Below are positions 44,662 through 53,753 of a stretch of DNA of 64,000 nt, one piece after another; the first letter of the stretch is position 1; every line of letters begins with the position of its first letter. The notes under the pieces were generated by a model. That model did not search any database. It had not been told where the DNA came from and worked only from the letters and a program-made list of their open reading frames with translations. The stretch lies in the NCBI GenBank assembly GCA_018399285.1, contig JAGYOW010000008.1:33867-97866 (forward strand), read 5' to 3'. Source of the stretch: Desulfotignum sp. GTDB lineage: Bacteria > Desulfobacterota > Desulfobacteria > Desulfobacterales > Desulfobacteraceae. The position numbers and the translations under genes are program-made.

Positions 44662-45597
44662 ATGGAACCTTTGATAGAATCCTTTAATTATATTCTTCAA
44701 AACATTATCAATGCCCTGCAGCGGGGCAGTTTTTATGCCGTGATATCCATTGGTTACTCCATGGTGTACGGGGTGTTGATGCTGTTTAACTTTGCCCATG
44801 GCGATATTTTCATGGTGGGGACCTATATCGGGTTCGGCATTGCCACGGTGTTACTGGCCACATTCAGCGGTCTGGTCCCGCCTCCCGTGATTTTTCTGGC
44901 CACCGTGGTGATAACCATGTTTCTGGCATCCTGGATCGGGGTATTTGTGGAAGTGGCAGGATATCGTCCGTTGCGCCAGGCCCCCCGGGCATCTGCCGCC
45001 ATCACCGGACTGATGATCGGTATCATCTTTGAAACCACCATCCTGATCATGCTGGGTGCCAAGCGCTTAAGCTTTCCACCGTTGATGGAAACGGTCAACT
45101 ACCATATCGGGGGCATCTATATCACCAATGTCAAGGCCATGATCATCATCATCTCTTTGCTGCTCATGCTGGCCCTGCACGCCTTTATCCAGAAAACCAA
45201 ATGGGGCATGGCCATGCGGGCCATGTCATACGATTTTCTGGCCGTTCCCCTCATGGGGGTGTCCATCAATATTATTGCACCCCTGACCTTTGCCGTGGGC
45301 GCAGGCCTTGCAGCAGTGGCCGGTATTCTCTACGGCCAGGCATACCCGATCCTGGATCCCTACATGGGGGTGCTGCTGGGATGGAAAGCGTTTGTGGCAG
45401 CCATTCTAGGAGGACGCGGCTCCATCAAGGGAGCGGCTCTGGCCGGATATCTGCTGGGATTCATAGAAATCTTTGTGGCCACGGTTTTTCCCTCCACCCT
45501 CCGGGATTTCATTGCCTATTCCATTATCCTGGTCATCCTGACCTTCAGGCCCAGGGGATTTTTTGGAATGGAACACAGCACCAAGCTGCGTCTTTAA
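44662..45597 (+). CDS. livH: Branched-chain amino acid ABC transporter permease LivH
   Basis: LivH is one of two membrane permeases of the transporter. The 311-residue protein has about eight hydrophobic helices. Its N-terminus, QNIINALQRGSFYAVISIGYSMVYGVLMLFNFAHGDIFMVG, is the hallmark of LivH. The cytoplasmic loop that docks the ATPases is FVAAILGGRGSIKGAALAGYLLG. It is followed by livM after 31 bp. Confidence 0.93.
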   Translation: MEPLIESFNYILQNIINALQRGSFYAVISIGYSMVYGVLMLFNFAHGDIFMVGTYIGFGIATVLLATFSGLVPPPVIFLATVVITMFLASWIGVFVEVAGYRPLRQAPRASAAITGLMIGIIFETTILIMLGAKRLSFPPLMETVNYHIGGIYITNVKAMIIIISLLLMLALHAFIQKTKWGMAMRAMSYDFLAVPLMGVSINIIAPLTFAVGAGLAAVAGILYGQAYPILDPYMGVLLGWKAFVAAILGGRGSIKGAALAGYLLGFIEIFVATVFPSTLRDFIAYSIILVILTFRPRGFFGMEHSTKLRL

Positions 45598-45628
45598 TTT
45601 CTTGATCCGACACTCACAGGAACGTCAA

Positions 45629-46909
45629 ATGGGAATTTTACAAAAATTCAAACAAATGTTTTCAACAGTACCCATGCTGGGGTGGTTTCTGGGTATCCTC
45701 GCAGCCGTGCTGATTGAATATTTCTGGGGATATGACTATATCTCCTATTACCTGGGTCTGCCCAAAATACCGGTGCTTTTCGGGGCGTTGATCATGCTCA
45801 AGGAACCGGTGATGATCCCCGGCGCCCTTGCCTATGATCTGATCGTTTACGTCATCCCGGTACTGGCAGTGGCAAAGCTTACCTGTTTTATCACCAATCC
45901 CGGGGCCGCCCTGCTGGAAAAACTGCCGTTGTGGCTTTCCGCTGTCATCCACCTGGTCTGTTTTTATGCCATCCTCCATTTGTGGGCAGGCATTAACGAC
46001 TACCGGGTTCTGGTGGTCAAACTCACCCTTGTTTCCATTATTCTCACGGTGAGTGTCAATGTCATCAACGGGTACCAGGGGGAATTTTCCTGCTCTCATC
46101 CCGGGTTCATGGCCTTGGGGGCCTATGTGTCTTCCATTCTGACTCTGGTATTGTTCACCAATGACAAAATTTTCGGCACGGCCCTGCTGCCCCCGGCCCT
46201 GGGTCCCTATCTTTTCCCGCTGGTGCTGGTGGTGGGAGGCGCTGCCGCCGCCATCGGTTCACTGGCTGTGGCCATCCCCTCTTTTCGCACCCGGGGGGAT
46301 TACCTGGCCATTATCTCTCTGGCATTCATGTTTATTGTCAAGTCTGCGGTGGAAAACCTGAACATCATCGGCGGTGCCAGGGGTATGGGGGGACAGCCGG
46401 ATCTTGCCCCGCTGCCCGTGATTTTTTTCTGGACGATGCTGTGCATCTGGGTCATCCACAACTTTGTCACCTCGATTCTGGGCAAGGCATTGAATACGGT
46501 GAGAGATGATGAAGCAGCTGCCGAATCCATGACGGTTAAAACCCGTAAAACAAAAATGACCGCCTTTATGTTCGGTGCTTTCTGGGCCGGTGTTGCCGGC
46601 GGACTTTTTGCCCATGTGCTCACCTATATCAACCCGGGCATGTTCAGCATCAACCGCCTGGCGGAAATTCTGGCCATGGTCTATTTCGGCGGTCTCAACT
46701 CCATTGTGGGCTCCATTGTGGGGGCAGTGAGTATCAATGTGCTGGGTGAGGCGTTACGTCCCCTGGAGCTGTTCAAATGGATCATCATTCCGTTGATTCT
46801 GATCTTTGTCATGATATTCAGGCCTTATGGACTGATCTCTTTTACGGAGATCAATGCAAAAAAACTGCTGGAATCCAAACACAAACGCCAACAAGGAGTG
46901 TCCCCATGA
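45629..46909 (+). CDS. livM: Branched-chain amino acid ABC transporter permease LivM
   Basis: LivM is the second permease. The protein (426 aa) has an extended N-terminal membrane part. The core begins VNVINGYQGEFSCSHPGFMALGAYVSSILTL and contains IPSFRTRGDYLAIISLAFMFI. The ATPase-docking loop lies in LAMVYFGGLNSIVGSIVGAVSINVLGEAL. ATG 45629 follows AGGAACG; the frame upstream to 45563 lies in the livH end. It overlaps livG by 4 bp. Confidence 0.93.
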   Translation: MGILQKFKQMFSTVPMLGWFLGILAAVLIEYFWGYDYISYYLGLPKIPVLFGALIMLKEPVMIPGALAYDLIVYVIPVLAVAKLTCFITNPGAALLEKLPLWLSAVIHLVCFYAILHLWAGINDYRVLVVKLTLVSIILTVSVNVINGYQGEFSCSHPGFMALGAYVSSILTLVLFTNDKIFGTALLPPALGPYLFPLVLVVGGAAAAIGSLAVAIPSFRTRGDYLAIISLAFMFIVKSAVENLNIIGGARGMGGQPDLAPLPVIFFWTMLCIWVIHNFVTSILGKALNTVRDDEAAAESMTVKTRKTKMTAFMFGAFWAGVAGGLFAHVLTYINPGMFSINRLAEILAMVYFGGLNSIVGSIVGAVSINVLGEALRPLELFKWIIIPLILIFVMIFRPYGLISFTEINAKKLLESKHKRQQGVSP

Positions 46910-47679
46910 CCGCACTGCTGCATGTTGAAAACATGACCCATTACGCCACCATGCCTGATACCGGTTCATGGAACTATAACCTGAACATTGCACCCAGACA
47001 GATTTTCGGTCTCCATCGGCTAACGGCGCGGAAAAACCACTATTTTCAACCTGATCACCGGGGTGTACACCCCCACTGAAGGAAATATCCTTCTGGAAAA
47101 CAAAAACATCAAAGGCCTTGAAACCAATCAGATCGCCGCCATGGGCCCTGGGCCGGACATTCCAGAACCTGGCGTTGTGGCGGCACATGAATGTGGTGGA
47201 CCATATCCGCATGGCCCATTATTCTCAGCTGGATTATGGGCTGATGGGGGCGTTTTTCAACACCCGGGCCTGCCGGGACCAGGAAAACCGGGTCGGGGAA
47301 AATGCCCACCGCCTCATGCAATTGTTTGATATCGAAAAATATGCCGACGATCTTGTGACCAGCCTGCCCTATGGGGCCCCGGCGCGCCGGAGTGGAAATG
47401 GCCCGGGCCATGGCCGCAAACCCAGGTGCTGTTTTTAGATGAACCCACGGCCGGCATGACCCCGGATGAACTGGTGAAAATGATCCGCATCATCCGCCAG
47501 GTGCACCAGGATCAATGTGGCGATTTTCTGATTGAACATCGCATGAAATTTGTCATGGAACTGTGTGAAATCCATCCAGACCCTGGTATTCGGGAAGCTG
47601 ATCGCCCAAGGCCGCCTGAAAATCCGAAACAACCCCCAGGTGATCGAAGCCCTATCTGGGTAAGGAGGATATGACCTGA
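46906..47679 (+). pseudogene. livG: ABC transporter ATP-binding protein LivG, frameshifted
   Basis: The gene starts MTALLHVENMTHY in one frame, but recognisable LivG parts then alternate among frames: NLNIAPRQIFGL, a disrupted P-loop near 47010-47040 (a GPNGAGKTT-like reading needs base corrections), FNLITGVYTPTEGNILLENKNIKGLETNQIAAMG, FQNLALWRHMNVVDHIRMAHYSQLDYGLMGAFF, VLFLDEPTAGMTPDEL and IRNNPQVIEA-like residues. It ends with GKEDMT and TGA at 47677-47679, overlapping livF. At least six indels are needed. They are probably sequence errors, because LivG is essential to this transporter and the flanking genes are intact. Confidence 0.85.
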
Positions 47680-48411
47680 TGCAGCTGAACATCAATCTGA
47701 ACGTATCCTACGGCAATATCAAGGCCCTTCACGGTATCCAGTTTTTCCGTGGCAGCCCGGAGAGATCCTCACCATCATCGGTGCCAACAGTGCCGGAAAA
47801 AAGCACCACCCTGCGCGCCATTTCCCGGATGATCCCCCTGTCAGGCCGGATCTGTTTCAGAATTCAACGGCCAAAACATATTAAAATATTCAGCAGGCAA
47901 GGTGGTGTCAAAACCGGGATCTCCCATGTGCCGGAAGGCCGCCGTAATTTTCGAAGCGCCTCACCGTAACGGAAAACCTGACACTGGCCTGTTTTGCCAG
48001 AAAAGACAAAGACCAGATTGAAGCGGACCGAAAATGGGTGTTGACCTGTTTCCCCGGCTGGAAGAACGCCGCCGCAGCTGGCAGGCACCCTGTCCGGCGG
48101 TGAGCAGCGAATGCTGGCCGTTGGCAGAGGATATATGTCGGACACCAGATGATGCTTCTGGATGAACCCTCCATGGGACTGGCACCCCTGCTCATGCTGG
48201 ACATGTTTGATGCCTTGAGGAGATCAACAAACTGGGCACCACCATTTTGCTGGTGGAGCAGAACGCCCGGCTGGCTCTGAAGTTTGCCCAGCGGGAGTAT
48301 GTCCTCAAAACGGTTCCCTGGTTCGGGAAGGTCCACACCAGTGAACTGCTGGACAATCCGGATGTCAAAAAAAGCGTATCTGGGGCTGATCTTGCAGCCA
48401 GCATCGATTGA
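47679..48411 (+). pseudogene. livF: ABC transporter ATP-binding protein LivF, frameshifted
   Basis: LivF is the second ATPase of the transporter. Pieces are clear in changing frames: NVSYGNIKALHGIQF, a P-loop region near 47775-47815, STTLRAISRMIPLSG, GISHVPEGRR and LACFARKDKDQIEADRKWV-like residues. Later come LSGGEQ near 48090-48105, MMLLDEPSMGLAPLLMLDMFDAL, TTILLVEQNARLALKFAQR and a final AYLGADLAASID ending at TGA 48409-48411. Many single-base indels break the frame. The last bases overlap the opposite-strand receiver domain of the sensor kinase. Confidence 0.82.
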
Positions 48412-48605
48412 TTTGTTCAACATACGCACCCATGCGGCAGGGTTTGGACAGATGGCCCACATACCGGTCTTTTTCCATCAACGGCTTGACAGCCTCAATG
48501 AACTCAAAGTTACCGGATACAAACAGCACCGGCACAGACGCATTTGTCTTGCGGATGTGTCGGTATACATCCCATGCCGGTTCTTGAACCGGAAGGCGCA
48601 TGTAA
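48365..48605 (-). other. Displaced 3' part of the receiver domain of the sensor kinase
   Basis: This minus-strand frame reads RLPVQEPAWDVYRHIRKTNASVPVLFVSGNFEFIEAVKPLMEKDRYVGHLSKPCRMGAYVEQI. It is the second half of a response-regulator receiver domain, with the conserved switch serine region VLFVSGN and lysine in LSKPC. The first half (ILLVEDEPDISE) ends the upstream kinase frame. One or more frameshifts between about 48600 and 48720 separate them. Confidence 0.75.
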
Positions 48606-51479
48606 TCAGGCTGACGGGATCATACACGTATTCCAGTCAAACAGATCATGGCGGTTGCGGCATCTACCCCGAAACTCTCCTGCCCGGAGGGCGGCCAGGG
48701 ACAGCACCCGTTGCTGTATTTCAGAGATATCGGGTTCGTCCTCCACCAGCAGTATCCGCCGGTCCGGCCGGGTGACGGCCCTGGCAATTTCCTTCTTTTC
48801 TTCAGCAGTCAACTGTTTTTCGATTACCGGAAAACAGATCCGCACGCAGGTCCCTGCACCCTGGGTCGATGTGACATCAATGGTCCCCTTGTGCTGATGC
48901 ACATATTTCTGGATATTGGACATGCCGTACCCCGTGCCTTTGATGTCGGGTGCATAGGCCCCCAGTGCGTCTTTCCCGCCTTTCAAGGTAAAGGAAGGCG
49001 TAAAAATATCAGCAAGATGCGCTTCAGGGATACCGCATCCATTGTCTTTGATTTCCAGGCAGATGGCCGCATTACTGATGAAAGTACAAAGGGTGATCTC
49101 GGGATCTTTTGTTTTGGAAAGGGCATGAATGGCATTTTGGAGCAGATTGACCAGCGTGTGTTCGATCATGCCCGGATCCGCGAGGATCTCCGGCAGATCC
49201 GGCGTGTAAGACCGGGTGATGTGGATATTTTCCAGGTCTTTTTTCATCAGCGCCAGTGCTAAATCGATTTTTTCATTAAGGGAAAAAAACTTCTGTCTGG
49301 GTGCCTGATTTTTGGCAAATGCCACCAGATTCCGGGTGAGATACTGTCCTTTTTCCGTATGAACCAGAATCCGTTTCAAAGTGTTTTGTATGTCGGGATC
49401 ATGATGATCCATGAGCATCAATTCGATATTTCCCATGATCACCCCGAGAATATTGTTGAAATCATGGGCCATTTTTCCAGCCACCTGGCCGATCAAGGCC
49501 AGTTTCTGCTGTTCACCGATCAGTTTCTGTGCCTCGATTCTTTCTTTTTCCATTATTTTACGCCAGGAGATATCATGGATGACCATCAGGACACGCTGAA
49601 ATTTTTTGTCATCATGGGCCACATTCAGGGTCACGGCAACCGTCAATGGTTTTTTCTGCCGGGTAATCAGATCATATTCAATATTTCTGGTTTCCTGGGC
49701 TCCGGCAGTCAGTTTTGCAATCCGAATTTTGAAGCGCTCCCGGCTTTTTTCCGTCAGCAGATCCAGCGGATCCATCACCATTAATTCAGCCTGGGAGTAA
49801 CCGGATATTTTACAGATGATATCATTGACGCGGATAAATCGATTTTTTTCAAAATCCATTTCACAGATTCCGGCTGGCGCATGGGTAAACAGATACCGGT
49901 ATCTTTCCTCACTTTCCACCAGGGCATCTTCCGCCTGCTTGCGTTCAATGGCAAGGGCCATCTGGTGGGAAACGGCGGACAGAATGTTCAAATCCTTTCG
50001 GGTATACAGATCCGGGTCCGTATAGCTCTGCACCGCCACCACACCGGTCACATTGTCTTTGATCATCAAAGGAACCCCCATCCAGATAACCGGCACAGTC
50101 CCTTTTATCCCGTTTTTTTCATGCCGTGCCTTAAGCGCTTCCCGTTCCATAAAAACAGGCTCGCACCGGGAAAACACCAGACCGGTCAAAGAGTTCCTCA
50201 CTTCAGAAAATGGCACCGGAGAAAAATCATCATCCATAATATCTGCATAATAGGGAAAATACAGCGTATTGGTCCGGGTGTCCCGCATGGCGATAAAAAA
50301 ATTGGTCACATCGATGATCGCAGACAAGGAATGATGGATCGATCGAAACAGTTCGTTCAGGTTTCTGGTTGTGGTCACGGCACTTAACACTCGGAACATG
50401 GCAGTATTGATGGCTTCGGCTTCCTTGCGCCGGGTGATGTCCAGAAAATGGGAATGAACCGCGGGTTGCCCTTCATATTCAATGAAAGACGTATAGGTTT
50501 CAACCCAGCGGACGTCTTTTGTCTTATGAAAAATCCGGTACTGCTGCACAGGAGATATGTCACTGCCTGCCAGTCTTTTTTTGAAATTATTGAAAAACCT
50601 GCCCCGATCATCGGGATGAATAATTCCCAAAATCTGATCCGAACTGAATTGCACAAGTTCTGCCGGCGTATATCCGCTGATCTCTGTCATGGGAACGCTG
50701 GCAAAAGCCAGCCGCATGGGATGATCAGTGGCAATCACCAGGCCTTGTGACGATTCCTCCACCAGCTGATGATATTGCAATTGATTTTTTTCAAGATGGG
50801 TTTCTTTTTCCACCAGATCTTTTTCCACCAGCTGGGAATTCAGCTGCACCAACCCCAGAACAAACGCGATATGCACCATGGCGATGATAAACAGGGCCAC
50901 GCCCTGGTACGCGCCGGTCTCCATGAAATCGACCGGCATATTGTCTGCCATGGCGGAAATAATTCCCAGGGCGGTTAATACGCCCGTCGCCAATATCAGC
51001 GTTGACCCAAGCAGAATATTTTCCCGGAAGCGAATATCTTTGATGCCGGTGGCAAGAATTTTTATGCACAGAAAAAAATACAGCGCCCCTGTAAAGGAAA
51101 TAAGACTGGTGCGGACATTCAGACTCGGCACAACATAGGTAAAAAAAGGAAAGATCAGAAATGACAGAAACGACATGAGTACCAGATGAAATCCGGATAT
51201 TTTCGAATTGTGACCCAGTACTTTGAATCCCTGATAGATCAAGGCAAAGGAAAAAAAGATCATGGCATTGCCCAGAACAATACTCACCAGGTCAGTGACA
51301 AACCCTCGAAAACTGAACAGCAGAAAACCCAGGCAAAGACATCCCATTCCCAGGGTCCACAACATGAAATTGCCATAGGTTCTTCGATGAAACAGATAAC
51401 AGACCATGGAAACCGTAGAAACCAGCATGGCACCGCCCACAACCAGCGTAAGCGTTCGGATATCAAAAAAATCGATCAT
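48606..51479 (-). CDS. Hybrid sensor histidine kinase (7TM-PAS-GAF-PAS-HisKA-HATPase-REC), 3' end frameshifted
   Basis: The 957-residue open frame starts with about seven membrane helices (residues 1-220). Then come a PAS domain (about 235-355, VEESSQGLVIATD), a GAF domain (about 360-520, GVPLMIKDNVTGVVAVQSY) and a second PAS (about 525-645). The H-box is GQVAGKMAHDFNNILGVIMGN, the N-box NLLQNAIHAL, the G1 box DNGCGIP and the G2 box GTGYGMSNI. A receiver domain begins at ILLVEDEPDISE but loses frame near 48720; its second half is at 48365-48605. The signal and output are unknown. It is not clearly linked to its neighbours, the liv operon and lpdA. The ribosome-binding site is weak. Confidence 0.87.
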   Translation of the reverse strand: MIDFFDIRTLTLVVGGAMLVSTVSMVCYLFHRRTYGNFMLWTLGMGCLCLGFLLFSFRGFVTDLVSIVLGNAMIFFSFALIYQGFKVLGHNSKISGFHLVLMSFLSFLIFPFFTYVVPSLNVRTSLISFTGALYFFLCIKILATGIKDIRFRENILLGSTLILATGVLTALGIISAMADNMPVDFMETGAYQGVALFIIAMVHIAFVLGLVQLNSQLVEKDLVEKETHLEKNQLQYHQLVEESSQGLVIATDHPMRLAFASVPMTEISGYTPAELVQFSSDQILGIIHPDDRGRFFNNFKKRLAGSDISPVQQYRIFHKTKDVRWVETYTSFIEYEGQPAVHSHFLDITRRKEAEAINTAMFRVLSAVTTTRNLNELFRSIHHSLSAIIDVTNFFIAMRDTRTNTLYFPYYADIMDDDFSPVPFSEVRNSLTGLVFSRCEPVFMEREALKARHEKNGIKGTVPVIWMGVPLMIKDNVTGVVAVQSYTDPDLYTRKDLNILSAVSHQMALAIERKQAEDALVESEERYRYLFTHAPAGICEMDFEKNRFIRVNDIICKISGYSQAELMVMDPLDLLTEKSRERFKIRIAKLTAGAQETRNIEYDLITRQKKPLTVAVTLNVAHDDKKFQRVLMVIHDISWRKIMEKERIEAQKLIGEQQKLALIGQVAGKMAHDFNNILGVIMGNIELMLMDHHDPDIQNTLKRILVHTEKGQYLTRNLVAFAKNQAPRQKFFSLNEKIDLALALMKKDLENIHITRSYTPDLPEILADPGMIEHTLVNLLQNAIHALSKTKDPEITLCTFISNAAICLEIKDNGCGIPEAHLADIFTPSFTLKGGKDALGAYAPDIKGTGYGMSNIQKYVHQHKGTIDVTSTQGAGTCVRICFPVIEKQLTAEEKKEIARAVTRPDRRILLVEDEPDISEIQQRVLSLAALRAGEFRGRCRNRHDLFDWNTCMIPSA

Positions 51480-51603
51480 TGATGTTATTTTACCTGTTTC
51501 AAAGTAATTTTTTCAACTTTTAAAATCAGCGAAACACCTTAACACACATCGCAGCAAAAACACATATTTTTTGTACTGCATATTCACAGGTAGAAAAACA
51601 ATA

Positions 51604-51623
51604 ATTTTTGTATATACAAAAAT
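51604..51623. promoter_or_regulatory. Perfect 20-base palindrome upstream of the sensor kinase
   Basis: The half-site ATTTTTGTAT (51604-51613) is mirrored by ATACAAAAAT (51614-51623). It lies 125 bp upstream of the kinase start and also forms the T-rich tail after the lpdA hairpin. It could be an operator or part of the terminator. Confidence 0.3.
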
Positions 51624-51667
51624 ACTTGGCGGACCGATCAGATATCCGAATCATCGGCCCGCCAAGT
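51613..51667 (-). terminator. Terminator of lpdA
   Basis: ACTTGGCGG (51624-51632) pairs with CCGCCAAGT (51659-51667), with further CCGAT/ATCGG pairing inside. On the minus strand, which runs from the lpdA stop at 51691, the stem is followed by ATTTTTG. This fits a Rho-independent terminator for lpdA. Confidence 0.7.
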
Positions 51668-51690
51668 GATAGAATGGTCAATTCTATTAT

Positions 51691-53124
51691 CTATCCGTGC
51701 AACGGCATGCCAACCGCTTTGGATGCCACTTCTCCCATGATTTCCGCTAAAGTGGGATGGGCATGAATGGTGTGGGCGACATCCCGGGCCGTCAGCCCTT
51801 TTTCAATGGCCAGAGTGGCTTCGGCGATCAGGTCCGTGGCATGGGGACCGATGAGATGTATTCCCAACACCTTTCCAGTGGCGTTTTCCACAATCATCCT
51901 GGCCTCTCCGGCAATCTCGTCAATGGCATGGGCTTTGCCCAGAACCCGGAAGTTCACGGATGCCGTGTCGACATCCAGGCCCTTTTTCCGGGCTTCCTCC
52001 TCGCTCAATCCCACCGTACCGATCTCCGGCATGGTGAAAACCGCCCCGGGTACGGCGTTGTAGGCCATGGTTTCATTTTCTCCCATGGCATTGCCGGCGG
52101 CCACCAGCCCTTCATGGGACGCCACATGGGCCAGCATGATCCGGGAAGGTCCCAGAATGTCGCCGATGGCATACACGTTTTTCACAGCAGTTTCCATTCT
52201 GTCATTCACTTCAATCCATCCTGGGCCGGTCGTATCCAGGCCGATGGTATCCAGCCCCAGATCCATGGACAACGGGGTCCGGCCGATGCATACAGCCATG
52301 AGATCCGAGGAGATGGTATCATTTTTGGGATCTTTGGCTTTGGGGTTGTCCGTGAACGGGCTTTTGGCCAGAGATATCCGGCACCCGCTGCCGGAGGTGT
52401 CACATGCCGTCACCACAGTGTCGCAGAGCACCTTGATCTTCTGCTTTTTCATCTCTCTGAGCAGCAGTTTGGACACAGCCGTATCCACGGACGGCAACGG
52501 TAAAAGCCGGGACATGGCTTCCACGATGGTCACCTGGGTGCCCAGGGCCGTAAAAATCCCTGCGAATTCGCATCCGATCACCCCGCCGCCCACAATGGTC
52601 ATGGATTCCGGCACGTGATCCAGCACCAGAATATCATTGGAAGACAGAATCTTTTTGCCGTCAAAGGCAAAATCCGGCACATTCATGGGCCGGGTTCCCA
52701 CGGCAATAATGAGTTTGTCCCAGCTCAAGGATGCCGTGGTATCATCCTCAGCCGTCACTTCCAGTGCCCCCGGTCCGGTGATTCTGGCACAACCTTTGAT
52801 AACCTTGACCTTTCGTCCTTTGAGCAGACCGTCAATGCCGGCCCGTTGGGATGCCAGAATCTTGTTTTTTCGGGCCATGAGCCCGGCCATGTCCGGCAGC
52901 ACCGTCCCCTCCAGCTGAATGCCGAAATCCGAGGCTTTTCTGCATTTCTGAAGAATATCCGCCGTATTTTTCATGATTTTGGATGGAATACATCCCCAGT
53001 TGAGACAGGTGCCCCCCAGGTGTTCTTTTTCGATCACTGTGACATCCCCACCTAAGGCCGCGGCACGCAAACCCGCCACATATCCCCCCGGCCCTCCGCC
53101 GATCACCACGATTTTTTCTGACAT
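51691..53124 (-). CDS. lpdA: Dihydrolipoyl dehydrogenase
   Basis: This flavoprotein reoxidises dihydrolipoyl groups with NAD+; here it is very likely the L protein of glycine cleavage. The protein (477 aa) has the FAD site KIVVIGGGPGGYVAGLRAA, redox disulfide GGTCLNWGCIPSKIM, NAD site MTIVGGGVIGCEFAGIF, FAD motif VYAIGDI and the catalytic histidine-glutamate pair in HAHPTLAEIMGE. GGAGGAG precedes ATG 53124; the frame is open to 53181. It is divergent from lrp-gcv across 161 bp of AT-rich DNA. Confidence 0.94.
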   Translation of the reverse strand: MSEKIVVIGGGPGGYVAGLRAAALGGDVTVIEKEHLGGTCLNWGCIPSKIMKNTADILQKCRKASDFGIQLEGTVLPDMAGLMARKNKILASQRAGIDGLLKGRKVKVIKGCARITGPGALEVTAEDDTTASLSWDKLIIAVGTRPMNVPDFAFDGKKILSSNDILVLDHVPESMTIVGGGVIGCEFAGIFTALGTQVTIVEAMSRLLPLPSVDTAVSKLLLREMKKQKIKVLCDTVVTACDTSGSGCRISLAKSPFTDNPKAKDPKNDTISSDLMAVCIGRTPLSMDLGLDTIGLDTTGPGWIEVNDRMETAVKNVYAIGDILGPSRIMLAHVASHEGLVAAGNAMGENETMAYNAVPGAVFTMPEIGTVGLSEEEARKKGLDVDTASVNFRVLGKAHAIDEIAGEARMIVENATGKVLGIHLIGPHATDLIAEATLAIEKGLTARDVAHTIHAHPTLAEIMGEVASKAVGMPLHG

Positions 53125-53285
53125 GACTCCTCCTTTCATGGAAAATCTATTAATTTGTCTTTTTCTAATTTCATTTTTCACAAATTTTTCAAAATTTAAT
53201 TGACATTATCATTAATTTGGTCTAACTATCAAGATAATTAAAAAAATTTATGTTTTCCTCACTTTCCCAGCATAAAAGAGGTGGA
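53125..53285. promoter_or_regulatory. AT-rich divergent control region between lpdA and the lrp-gcv operon
   Basis: This 161 bp stretch is very AT-rich, with a perfect TTGACA at 53200-53205 on the plus strand but no good -10 at 17 bp. Runs of A and T around 53160-53250 would suit an Lrp-type regulator. No glycine riboswitch structure was seen. Confidence 0.4.
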
Positions 53286-53729
53286 ATGAAAATAGATCAG
53301 ACAAATATCGACATCATCAGGGAACTCAAACAGGGAAAAAGGTCTTTCAAGAAAATTGCGGACAAGCTCGAAATCACGGAAAACACCGTCCGGTCCCGGG
53401 TGAACAAACTCCAGGAAGAAGGCATTCTGGAGATTTGCGGTCTGGTGAATCCTGACATGCTCCCGGGCCATCGGGTGGTCATCATCGGCATTAAACTGTC
53501 GGAGATGAACCTGGTGGAAAAAGGCGAGGAAATCAGCCGGCTTCGAGGGGTCATTCACACCAACGTGGTTACCGGACGGTTTGACCTGTTGATCATGGTC
53601 ATGTTTAAAAAAGAATTCGGGCTTCTGGAATTTTACACTGAGGAAATTGCCAGAATCAACGGTGTCCGGTCCGTGGAAACCTTTGTTGTATACAAATCAT
53701 ATAATTTAAAGGTTCCCTATATTTTTTAA
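53286..53729 (+). CDS. Lrp/AsnC-family transcriptional regulator
   Basis: The protein (147 aa) has an N-terminal helix-turn-helix (IDIIRELKQGKRSFKKIADKLEITENTVRSRVNKLQEEGIL). A C-terminal RAM (AsnC_trans_reg) ligand-binding domain follows (HRVVIIGIKLSEMNLVEKGEEIS, VVTGRFDLLIMVMF, INGVRSVETFVVYKSY). Such proteins sense amino acids. It lies 24 bp before gcvT, so it is a likely glycine or leucine-responsive regulator of the gcv operon. ATG 53286 follows AGAGGTGG. Confidence 0.88.
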   Translation: MKIDQTNIDIIRELKQGKRSFKKIADKLEITENTVRSRVNKLQEEGILEICGLVNPDMLPGHRVVIIGIKLSEMNLVEKGEEISRLRGVIHTNVVTGRFDLLIMVMFKKEFGLLEFYTEEIARINGVRSVETFVVYKSYNLKVPYIF

Positions 53730-53753
53730 TCTTTAAATTTCAAGGTCATTATT

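Noticed and set aside
43414..44799. A 461-codon minus-strand frame opposite livJ
   Set aside because: It is antisense to a clear binding protein. The composition (many His, Gly and Phe) and lack of motifs mark it as a shadow.
46906..48411. Programmed frameshifting in livG/livF
   Set aside because: Too many shifts, in both directions, with no slippery sites or pseudoknots, and the damage continues into a gene on the other strand.
53125..53753. Glycine riboswitch ahead of the gcv operon
   Set aside because: The gap before gcvT is only 24 bp, and the gap before lrp is AT-rich without the paired G/C elements of tandem glycine aptamers.
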